From: Photobacterium alginatilyticum
GTDB lineage: Bacteria; Pseudomonadota; Gammaproteobacteria; Enterobacterales; Vibrionaceae
NCBI RefSeq assembly: GCF_009910675.1
Contig: NZ_RSEJ01000015.1
Span: 62,001 to 126,000, forward strand
DNA: 64,000 nt
Reading direction: 5' to 3'
The position numbers and the translations under genes are program-made. Below the pieces are notes generated by a model. The model saw only the letters and a list, made by a program, of their open reading frames with translations. It did no database searches and was not told the origin of the DNA. Of the stretch, positions 35,115 to 42,151 are shown piece by piece; positions within the stretch are counted from its first letter, which is position 1; each line of letters begins with the position of its first letter.

Positions 35115-35873
35115 TCATGCCACTCGCAGTGCACAATCAACCGCTTCGACTATTGAGTCAACACACAGAAACGATCCCTTGATCAGCTGCTCATCACTAG
35201 GCTGATACTTGCCTGTTTTCACCAAACACGCCTGCAGCCCAGCATTCAGCGCCCCTTCGACATCGCCGAATACGTCATCACCTACCATCAGCATCTTATC
35301 TGCCGGTGCTGCTACTGACCTCACAACCTGGGCAAAGAAGTCAGCCGATGGTTTGCCTACAATAATCGCCTCGGTAGCAGCGGCATATTCTATCGCCCGG
35401 ATAAACGGCCCAGCATCAAGGTGTAGCTTTCCGTCTGACTTGAAATAACGGTTCAGACCGATACCGATGAGCGGCGCCCCCGCATGACACAACTGGAAGG
35501 CCTTATCCAAGGCATGATAGTTAAAGCCTGATTCGGCATCACTGATAAACACAGCATTAGGATCGGACTGATCGAGATCGGCAAATTCAGATCGAATGTT
35601 GTCATGAAGCAAGCAATACGGGCGCCAGTGATGTTGCTTGAGCAATGCTTGGGCTGCCACTGGCGCAGTAAAAATCTGTCCCAACTCCAACGAAAAGCCA
35701 AAGCGAATAAGGTCACGATAGATTTGCGTGCAGGTTTTGCGGGAAGTATTGGTGACAAAGCGCACCTCGAGATCACTGGCCTGTGCTCGGGAGATGGCTT
35801 CTACAGCGCCGGGAATCACTTGCTCCCCGTCATACAGAACGCCACTGATATCAAAAAACAGTGCCTGATACAT
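35115..35873 (-). CDS. HAD-superfamily phosphatase, LHPP-like
   Basis: The 252-residue protein is close in pattern to LHPP, the phospholysine/phosphohistidine inorganic pyrophosphate phosphatase of animals: FFDISGVLYDGEQVIPGAVEAI (nucleophile D8), RFVTNTSRKT (motif II), RPYCLLHDNIRSEF, VGKPSADFF (motif III lysine) and MVGDDVFGDVEGA (motif IV). The usual second Asp of HAD motif I is Ser (S10), as in LHPP itself. The ATG at 35873 is preferred; an upstream ATG at 35957 would add 28 unrelated residues. It is divergent from the TTC38-like gene. Confidence 0.87.
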   Translation of the reverse strand: MYQALFFDISGVLYDGEQVIPGAVEAISRAQASDLEVRFVTNTSRKTCTQIYRDLIRFGFSLELGQIFTAPVAAQALLKQHHWRPYCLLHDNIRSEFADLDQSDPNAVFISDAESGFNYHALDKAFQLCHAGAPLIGIGLNRYFKSDGKLHLDAGPFIRAIEYAAATEAIIVGKPSADFFAQVVRSVAAPADKMLMVGDDVFGDVEGALNAGLQACLVKTGKYQPSDEQLIKGSFLCVDSIVEAVDCALRVA

Positions 35874-35992
35874 CCGTCGCTCCCTTTCCTTTAGGGTAAG
35901 TATAGCCACGGCCGCTGTTCGACTACACTTAAGCCATCCCAACCTGTGGAATAGCACCGACGAGTAGAAACATCACTCAGGAGAGTTCCGCT

Positions 35993-37318
35993 ATGCTATC
36001 CGATCAACAAGGTAATCATTTATCAGGTGCAACACCGGAAACGGTTGAGCTCTACAATCAGGCTGTCACCGCCTTCAACCTTTATCGAGGCGACCCTTTT
36101 GCCCTGTTAGACAATGCCACCGAACAGGCCCCTGGATTCGGGATGGCTTATATTCTCAATGCGTATCTGTATGCTATGGCGACAGAGCCGGCCGCTAATG
36201 CTGCGGCTCAACAATACCTTGAGAAAGCAAAAGCGCTCTCACTCAACAAAAGAGAGTACTCCCATATTGCCACCCTGAACCAATTGCTCAGCGGCAACTG
36301 GACCGCTGCGGCCATCGCCCTGGATCACCATAATGCCGCGTACCCGCAAGATCTTGTTGGCTTACAAGTTGGCCATCTGATCGACTTCTACCGGGCTAAT
36401 GCCAGGAACCTGCGCGATCGTATGGCCCGGGTATTAAAGCACTGGTCTCCAGAAATTCCTGGCTACTCTATCGTACTTGGCATGTATTCGTTTGGCCTGG
36501 AAGAGTACGGCCATTATGCCCAAGCCGAAGAGACTGGACGACAGGCTATTGCACTAGAACCCTTAGATTGCTGGGCACACCATGCTGTTACCCATGTCAT
36601 GGAGATGCAAGGGCGGGTCCAGGACGGTATTGGCTGGATGACGACCCGAGAGCCTTACTGGTCTGGCGATGATAACTTTTTCAAGGTTCACAATTGGTGG
36701 CATCTGGCGCTCTATCACCTGGATCTGGGCCAGCCCGAAGCCGCACTTGCACTCTATGACGGGCCGGTTCGCAAGGGTCCCAGCAGTGTAGCCCTGGATA
36801 TGGTTGATGCCTCAGCACTGCTATGGCGACTGAAATTGTCAGGCTGCGAGGTGGCAGACCGTTGGCAGGAACTGGCAACAATGTGGGATAAACACGCCGA
36901 TGGCAAACTCTACCCCTTTAATGACTGGCATGCTGTGATGGCCTATCTAGGCGCCTATCGGCATGACGAAGTCGAACGGCTCCTGACAATCTTCCGGCAA
37001 GAAAACACCCCACGAAACGAAGTGGAGCTATGGGCACGGCAAATCGGATTGCCGCTAGTTGAGGGATTCAAGGCATTCTGGCATGGTGACTATAAAACCG
37101 CAGCAGATCAACTATACGCTGCCCGCTACATCGCCAATAGCTTCGGAGGCAGCCATGCCCAACGCGATATCATCGACTGGACGCTGACCGAGGCAGCTTT
37201 GCGAGGCGGCCTGACAGATCTGGCTGAAGCCCTCGCCAACGAGCGTTTGGCACTAAAACCCCATAGCGTTATGAACCTAAGCTTTCTTTCCAGAGCTTCA
37301 TCTGCCCGGGAGCACTAG
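35993..37318 (+). CDS. TTC38-like tetratricopeptide repeat protein
   Basis: The 441-residue cytoplasmic protein is all-helical with degenerate TPR units. It shows the pattern of the TTC38 family: AFNLYRGDPFALLDNATEQAPGFGMAYILNAYL, YSIVLGMYSFGLEEYGHYAQAEETGRQAI, WAHHAVTHVMEMQGR and FFKVHNWWHLALYHLDLG. Histidine-rich conserved positions (WAHHAVTH, HNWWHLALYH) hint at a binding or catalytic pocket; no function is established for bacterial members to my knowledge. AGGAGAG precedes the ATG. Confidence 0.82.
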   Translation: MLSDQQGNHLSGATPETVELYNQAVTAFNLYRGDPFALLDNATEQAPGFGMAYILNAYLYAMATEPAANAAAQQYLEKAKALSLNKREYSHIATLNQLLSGNWTAAAIALDHHNAAYPQDLVGLQVGHLIDFYRANARNLRDRMARVLKHWSPEIPGYSIVLGMYSFGLEEYGHYAQAEETGRQAIALEPLDCWAHHAVTHVMEMQGRVQDGIGWMTTREPYWSGDDNFFKVHNWWHLALYHLDLGQPEAALALYDGPVRKGPSSVALDMVDASALLWRLKLSGCEVADRWQELATMWDKHADGKLYPFNDWHAVMAYLGAYRHDEVERLLTIFRQENTPRNEVELWARQIGLPLVEGFKAFWHGDYKTAADQLYAARYIANSFGGSHAQRDIIDWTLTEAALRGGLTDLAEALANERLALKPHSVMNLSFLSRASSAREH

Positions 37319-37357
37319 CGCAATAGAAAACCCGAGAAACTTGTTTGAGAGAAATAC

Positions 37358-37383
37358 AATGCCGTCCAGTGCGGGACGGCATT
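37358..37383. terminator. Bidirectional intrinsic terminator
   Basis: AATGCCGTCC pairs with GGACGGCATT around six bases, between convergent genes. The arms resemble the terminator hairpins at 40359 and 44860 (AATGCCGCCC). Confidence 0.75.
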
Positions 37384-37446
37384 TACATTCAGGCGCTTTA
37401 ATGGAGAGATAACGTTTGAAGGAACTTAAAACTGCCTGCTTTCGTG

Positions 37447-38457
37447 TTAGTCTTCTATTTGAGGAGAAAGAGGCACCAACTGGCTAACCCAGCCAATAAC
37501 GTGTAATTCGGGCTCTGAATCTGGTTCTAAATGTGTAACGAAAGGACCAACCGACACTCGCTCTCCTTTTTGCCGAGCGTCATCAAGTGCCTGTTTATCT
37601 TTCACACTCCATTCTGCGGCCAACTCAACATCAATAGCAACCAACATAGAGGTGGTTATAAGAGGGATAACCCCTGAATTAATATCGAAATTTCCACTAG
37701 AAAAGTAACCTGCATTCTGTCCTTTGATAAACCATCCATCTAACTTGAATACTTCAAAGTTAAGCCAAGGTCGATTTAAGCGTACTTCCAGATATTTAAA
37801 CTTAATGGATTTCAGCGATGTGTCTTTATCTATTGGCACTGACAATCCACTTCCGCTTTGTGTTAAAGATGAGAGAATATTGGTGCCGCCTTGTAAAACT
37901 CGATATGGTCCATCATCAGCGTCTTCTCCTATCAGATCTAACGTGATTTCACTAAACCGTTCTGGATCACTCGTATCATACCAATCCACGGGGGTGGCAT
38001 ATACCGGATACCAGGAGTCAGGGATCCCATCCATATTGGAAAAGTCAGACGACTCATATGTTCTTAGGGAGTCAGATATTACACTTTCCGTATATTGTTC
38101 ATCGTTTCCTACTGATGAACCATGCAGCAAGTTACCGTATACGGATGAAATCCTATTCAGACTATCTGAATAGTACTCAGAGAAAGTAGGAATAGTATTA
38201 GCTAACTGAGAAAATGCATACAGTGATGTAAAGCTCCCATTAGGATTAATACTTGAATGCGCATTTTCATATGTTTTTGGTGACAATGTCATTGGAAGCG
38301 CATTGAGCTGTAATATAGGTCTATTATCGATCTTGATATTACTGTTAGAAAGCCGACTTTTACCGACTTTTTCCATCAGCATATTGCTCTTTGCCGTAGG
38401 CATAACAGCAGGAGGTTGAATACTTTTTCCTAATTTGCTTGTTAGGTTAAAAGACAA
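37447..38457 (-). CDS. Unknown protein, shorter member of a paralogous pair
   Basis: The 336-residue protein has no signal peptide, membrane helix or motif I recognise. Its last ~130 residues are related to the next gene upstream: RPWLNFEVFKLDGWF, a short link, VIPLITTSMLVAIDVELAAEWSVKDK, SVGPF and the end LHVIGWVSQLVPLSP. The N-terminal ~190 residues are polar, rich in Ser/Asn/Tyr, with no counterpart in the longer paralog. The start is a TTG at 38457 with AAGGGAG five bases before; no ATG fits. A hairpin at 38483 separates it from the paralog. Lower GC than flanking genes. Function not assigned. Confidence 0.72.
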   Translation of the reverse strand: MSFNLTSKLGKSIQPPAVMPTAKSNMLMEKVGKSRLSNSNIKIDNRPILQLNALPMTLSPKTYENAHSSINPNGSFTSLYAFSQLANTIPTFSEYYSDSLNRISSVYGNLLHGSSVGNDEQYTESVISDSLRTYESSDFSNMDGIPDSWYPVYATPVDWYDTSDPERFSEITLDLIGEDADDGPYRVLQGGTNILSSLTQSGSGLSVPIDKDTSLKSIKFKYLEVRLNRPWLNFEVFKLDGWFIKGQNAGYFSSGNFDINSGVIPLITTSMLVAIDVELAAEWSVKDKQALDDARQKGERVSVGPFVTHLEPDSEPELHVIGWVSQLVPLSPQIED

Positions 38458-38482
38458 AGTGTTCTCCCTTTTTGTCGATTAA

Positions 38483-38518
38483 GAAGGTGACCGATATTAA
38501 ATAATACCAGTCACCTTC
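38483..38518 (-). terminator. Hairpin between the two paralogs, possible attenuator
   Basis: GAAGGTGAC pairs with GTCACCTTC and further partial pairing extends inward; on the minus strand it is followed by TTCTTAATC, not a true T-run, so it may only partly reduce expression of the downstream paralog. Confidence 0.4.
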
Positions 38519-38547
38519 CATAGTTTTATCGTGCACTTATGCGCTAA

Positions 38548-39963
38548 TTAAATAGCAGGTGCTTCAGCTTCAGTTGATTCCTGCACAGGTGCATTTTCTG
38601 GCGGGCTAGCTGGTGTAATTTCACTAACCCAAGCGATGATTTGAATACCAGGGATCTTCAACGTACCACCATCGAAAGTCGACTTATGGTAGTCTTTGGA
38701 TGAACTATGTGAATAGCTGCCACCCACACTGAATGGCCCCCATCCAACACTAGCCTTGGTGGAAATGGAATCTTCTACATGTTTTTTGTCGTCTGAACTC
38801 CAATCTGCTGTGATCTCTACATTACGAGCAACAACAAACCCTGTTGGGATCAAAGGTAATATAAGTTTTTCACTGGTAAGTTTACCCGTTGATATACCAT
38901 GAATATCCGTCATATTCGTATACCAGTTGTTCAACTTAAAGATAAGATCATTAAGCCAAGGGCGGAAAACGCGAACGACAGCAATTTCAGCACTTAAGTC
39001 AAATTTACTTGCGTCCATATGTGAGTGACTTTCCGCATGATGTCCGCTGGCACTGGCACTACCGCTCCACAATCCCCAACTTGCAGAACCACTTGCCCCC
39101 CAATCCGTCGCTTTTGCACTGGCGGTCTCTTCTAAGTAATCGCTCTTAAGTGAGAAAGCTGTGAACCCCGACGCATTCGGATCAGCAAAGTCCGCAGGGA
39201 AAGGATAAGAAAAGTACCACTTACTGCCATCACCTGTTGATGATGCCATTCCTGAAGACATAGTTTTTTGAGCATCACGAATTACATTACCAACCGCATC
39301 ATTAATGGCTGAAGCTAATACCGATAATGCTTCCTCCACCTGAGCAGCCCCCTGAGCACGCCAAGTATCATATGTCTGATTGACGTTATTGCTTAACATT
39401 GGCTCATTCGCCTGCCACTGTCGCTGCTGAGCAGGATCGGATAAATCATAACCGAGGTATGCCGTACGATACCCGCTCACAGCTGTGATATAAGCTGTTT
39501 GATTTTTAAGGTAAGTCTTGTATATCGCCGAGTTGTCTGTTTGAGTTGTCTCAGCCCCCGTGTAGTCCTTAATAGTAGATGTGGTGTTAAGGTAGTTATA
39601 AGCCTGCTTATACTTTTCTTCTTGTTCAGGATCTGGCTTTGTCGTTGAATTAGCGCCATCGACAATCGCCTTATAAGTTTGCGATATCAGTGTTGAAGAT
39701 GGAGAGTAACTCGAAGTCTGAGATGGCATTTGATCAACAAGGTTGGCAAATGTCTGAGAAGCTCCTAGGTCTCCCGCTGGATTCGTTGGTGAAACTAAGT
39801 TTGTGAAATCTTTTGGATTCAGCGCCTGATTTTGTGCAAACTGGAGAAATGTATTCTCACTGGTAAACGCATCATTTTGCTTACCCTCAGGTGCATATGT
39901 GACAGCCTGAAAAAGCCTGTCATACAATGTATTGAGAACCTTTGTTTCTGTTGCTTGATCCAT
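38548..39963 (-). CDS. Unknown protein, longer member of a paralogous pair
   Basis: This 471-residue protein is soluble with no signal peptide. An N-terminal ~230-residue helical, Gln/Asn/Thr-rich region is followed by a Gly/Ser/Ala-rich His-containing stretch (ASWGLWSGSASASGHHAESH) and a ~150-residue C-terminal module shared with the neighbour: FRPWLNDLIFKLNNWY, LILPLIPTGFVVARNVEITA, DWSSDDKKHV, GWGPFSVGGSYSHS and IQIIAWVSEITPASPP. The Ser/Gly strands look like beta structure. I start at ATG 39963 (AAGGA eight bases upstream) rather than 39987, which lacks a ribosome site. No function can be named. Confidence 0.75.
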   Translation of the reverse strand: MDQATETKVLNTLYDRLFQAVTYAPEGKQNDAFTSENTFLQFAQNQALNPKDFTNLVSPTNPAGDLGASQTFANLVDQMPSQTSSYSPSSTLISQTYKAIVDGANSTTKPDPEQEEKYKQAYNYLNTTSTIKDYTGAETTQTDNSAIYKTYLKNQTAYITAVSGYRTAYLGYDLSDPAQQRQWQANEPMLSNNVNQTYDTWRAQGAAQVEEALSVLASAINDAVGNVIRDAQKTMSSGMASSTGDGSKWYFSYPFPADFADPNASGFTAFSLKSDYLEETASAKATDWGASGSASWGLWSGSASASGHHAESHSHMDASKFDLSAEIAVVRVFRPWLNDLIFKLNNWYTNMTDIHGISTGKLTSEKLILPLIPTGFVVARNVEITADWSSDDKKHVEDSISTKASVGWGPFSVGGSYSHSSSKDYHKSTFDGGTLKIPGIQIIAWVSEITPASPPENAPVQESTEAEAPAI

Positions 39964-40358
39964 TGAGCTGTTCCTTATATTTGACATTTTATTTATGATT
40001 AACGGATTTCATTCCGTTTAAAGTGCTAGCTACTCCTCAAATCAATACAGCCCAACGATTGCTTCAAACACTACATAACCCATGTCTAACATGAGCCGCT
40101 CTCTCAGCAACAATTTGAGGGGATATAAAGCACTTAACCTGGCCGTTTACCCATCAAGAGTAAACTGTCTGACGTTCATGATTAAACGTAGAATATAAAA
40201 CAAGATGCACAAGGTAAGGGATGTGATTTCCATCGCAACATTTGCCATTTAGCGATATAAGCATTGGTGGTCAGACCACGCTTTTCGTCACAAGCTAAAC
40301 CATAGTCAAGGCACCTACGATAGGAAAATGAAGTTCATACACTTTTCCTATCAATAAA

Positions 40359-40439
40359 AATGCCGCCCATGACAGGGCGGCATTTGATAGTTCTCACCTG
40401 GCGATAGCTGTTCGCTCGATTACCAGATCTTAGAGACGT
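40359..40439 (-). repeat. 81-bp direct repeat, left copy (protease-gene end plus terminator)
   Basis: These 81 bases align without gaps to 44860-44940 at about 80% identity by eye count (66/81). The outer blocks are nearly identical: the hairpin AATGCCGCCC/GGGCGGCATT with its GATAGT tail, and the block GATTACCAGAT-TTAGAGACGT. The middle 25 bases have drifted. The two copies are in the same orientation and bracket the AraC-amylase block. Confidence 0.75.
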
Positions 40440-40446
40440 AAAAGTC
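40420..40446 (-). pseudogene. Vestige of the 3' end of an M6 protease gene
   Basis: Read on the minus strand, these bases give DFYVSKIW and a TAA stop, the counterpart of the TINVSKIW end of the intact M6 protease at 44921. The same terminator hairpin follows. Upstream of it the similarity stops within a few codons, so only the tail of a second protease gene remains. Confidence 0.55.
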
Positions 40447-40544
40447 ATCCCCCCTTTGGCATAGGGAAATATTGAAACAAAGTTATGCTTCAGTGTTATG
40501 GTTTCGCTAAAATGCACGCATGTAATCCTGACAAGGGAAAAATC

Positions 40545-42017
40545 GTGAGTTCCAATAAGTCTTTCTCCGTAATGTTTTCTCAAGCCGTTGGCAGTTCCTA
40601 TTTTCGTATTGGTCATGATCATTGGCACATTGAGGAATTACTTTCCCTGCAACACCTCTTGCTGTTAACAGCCCCAACAATCAAAGAAGGATTACTTTGG
40701 TGGAGCAAGTCGGTGTCATTGTACGACCGTTCAATCTATGTTGAACCAACCTCCCGATTCGACGGCCTATCGCTACACTTTCAATCACGAACAAACACTG
40801 AATTGCCTTTGTGGGTTCACTACCTGACCCAAGATTTACTCGAGCACATCTCCTCATTTACCAACTTAACGCATACTTGGCAGCAAACCCCCAGCAAACG
40901 CAACTCTTTAATTCGCAGCGAATACGGAGAGTCGCTGCTATTGCATTTTGACCATCAAGAGATTCAGGTTAATGCGACCCCCGATCCCAAATTATTTTCT
41001 CTCGCCAAACAGTTTTTTTTACTGCTACAGCACGTCCGTATTGAGAAAGAAGATCTGGTCTGCCGATTGAAAAAACATATCCATGATGACATCCGTTCAC
41101 CTTTACGTTTATCCGACTTAGCCGTTCATCTCGGCTTATCACCCAGAACACTGCAACGGCGCCTACAGGAAAAACAGATCAACTTCACCACACTGGTTGA
41201 TAACGAGAAAAAATCCATCGCTTTACGCCTGCTTGCCGATACACAAATTAGCGTTTCCAGTATCGCAAACCAACTCGGTTATGATGACCCTTCGAACTTC
41301 CACCGCGCATTTCGAAAATGGTATCCATTTTCGCCCCAAGTGTACCGTGAGCAATGCCGAACCAATCGAGTCATCCAACAAAATAATCCCATCAGGTTGC
41401 ACTATGCGACAGCCGTGGTCGAATCGAGTACAGGCAAACAAGGCCAAAGTGGTCGAGTCTGGATTGAAGTTGATAACATCGCATTTGAAAAAAAAGTAGC
41501 GGTAGAATGTGAAGACAGAGATGGTGTCTGGCGCCGATACCCGGCCTTTTTTGATTACTTTCTGGCTGATGGCATCGAACTTTGGTCAACGGCAAATCTA
41601 CCTGTGGCCCATCCATTGCGTTTTCGCTTATGTTACGAAGTCGACGGCAATCAATTCATCGATGATAACCTTCAACGCAACTTTCTTGTCGACGAGCCTA
41701 TGTTGTTAGGTCATCCGATTATTGTCGTTCCAGTCCTTGTCGTGGTTCCCGAAATGAACGGTTTTCGTGTTGTTATACAGCTAGCATGCCGCCTGCCAGA
41801 TATTGAGACCATCCATTGCCATATTGATACTCAAGAAAACAACCGCTGGGCAATGACAAAATCGGCCCAAAACCGTCACTTTTCATCGTGGTCTCTATCT
41901 ACATTTCTGACCGCCCCCCCTCAGAAATGTCATTTTGAATTCATTTCACAGCAAGGCGAACATCTACGCTGTGATAATTACCAACAAGGCTACCTATTCA
42001 CCTCACCGCTGTCATAG
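40545..42017 (+). CDS. AraC-family regulator with two C-terminal CBM21-like repeats
   Basis: The 490-residue protein has an N-terminal ~180-residue effector-like domain, an AraC DNA-binding domain at about 187-270 (LRLSDLAVHLGLSPRTLQRRL; SSIANQLGYDDPSNFHRAFRKWY), and an unusual C-terminal extension. Residues ~300-382 (VWIEVDNIAFEKKVAVEC, then LRFRLCYEVDGNQFIDDN) read like a CBM21 starch/glycogen-binding module; ~405-490 looks like a degenerate second copy (IHCHIDTQENNRW, CHFEFISQQG, DNYQQGYL). Just downstream is an alpha-amylase gene. I infer a starch- or maltodextrin-responsive activator of that amylase. The GTG at 40545 has AAGGGA upstream; ATGs at 40485 and 40512 are alternatives. Confidence 0.8.
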   Translation: MSSNKSFSVMFSQAVGSSYFRIGHDHWHIEELLSLQHLLLLTAPTIKEGLLWWSKSVSLYDRSIYVEPTSRFDGLSLHFQSRTNTELPLWVHYLTQDLLEHISSFTNLTHTWQQTPSKRNSLIRSEYGESLLLHFDHQEIQVNATPDPKLFSLAKQFFLLLQHVRIEKEDLVCRLKKHIHDDIRSPLRLSDLAVHLGLSPRTLQRRLQEKQINFTTLVDNEKKSIALRLLADTQISVSSIANQLGYDDPSNFHRAFRKWYPFSPQVYREQCRTNRVIQQNNPIRLHYATAVVESSTGKQGQSGRVWIEVDNIAFEKKVAVECEDRDGVWRRYPAFFDYFLADGIELWSTANLPVAHPLRFRLCYEVDGNQFIDDNLQRNFLVDEPMLLGHPIIVVPVLVVVPEMNGFRVVIQLACRLPDIETIHCHIDTQENNRWAMTKSAQNRHFSSWSLSTFLTAPPQKCHFEFISQQGEHLRCDNYQQGYLFTSPLS

Positions 42018-42151
42018 CCACATTAATGATAACAAGCTCAAAATTATCGTCAGATGACACGCCACAACCAATAACTTGGCGCGAAGTGACACTCTCATCG
42101 TATTAAATTTCCATTACTGTTTACGCAGATTTGTAGACGGGAAATTTAAAC

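Larger units (their letters stand above)
39964..40544. other. Intergenic region with hairpins and an M6 protease gene vestige
   Basis: The first ~350 bases are AT-rich and hold the promoter of the unknown pair. A perfect 10-bp inverted repeat (GATAGGAAAA and complement) sits at 40319-40352. From 40359 to 40446 comes the copy of an M6 protease gene end described separately. No complete gene is seen. Confidence 0.5.

Noticed and set aside
34904-35182. Plus-strand ORF of 92 codons in the AT-rich gap
   Set aside because: It runs into the phosphatase gene on the opposite strand, lacks a ribosome site and shows no domain-like pattern.
40335-40628. Minus-strand ORF of 97 codons near the protease vestige
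   Set aside because: It overlaps the AraC gene start and the terminator hairpin and its frame is not the one that gives the VSKIW protease tail.
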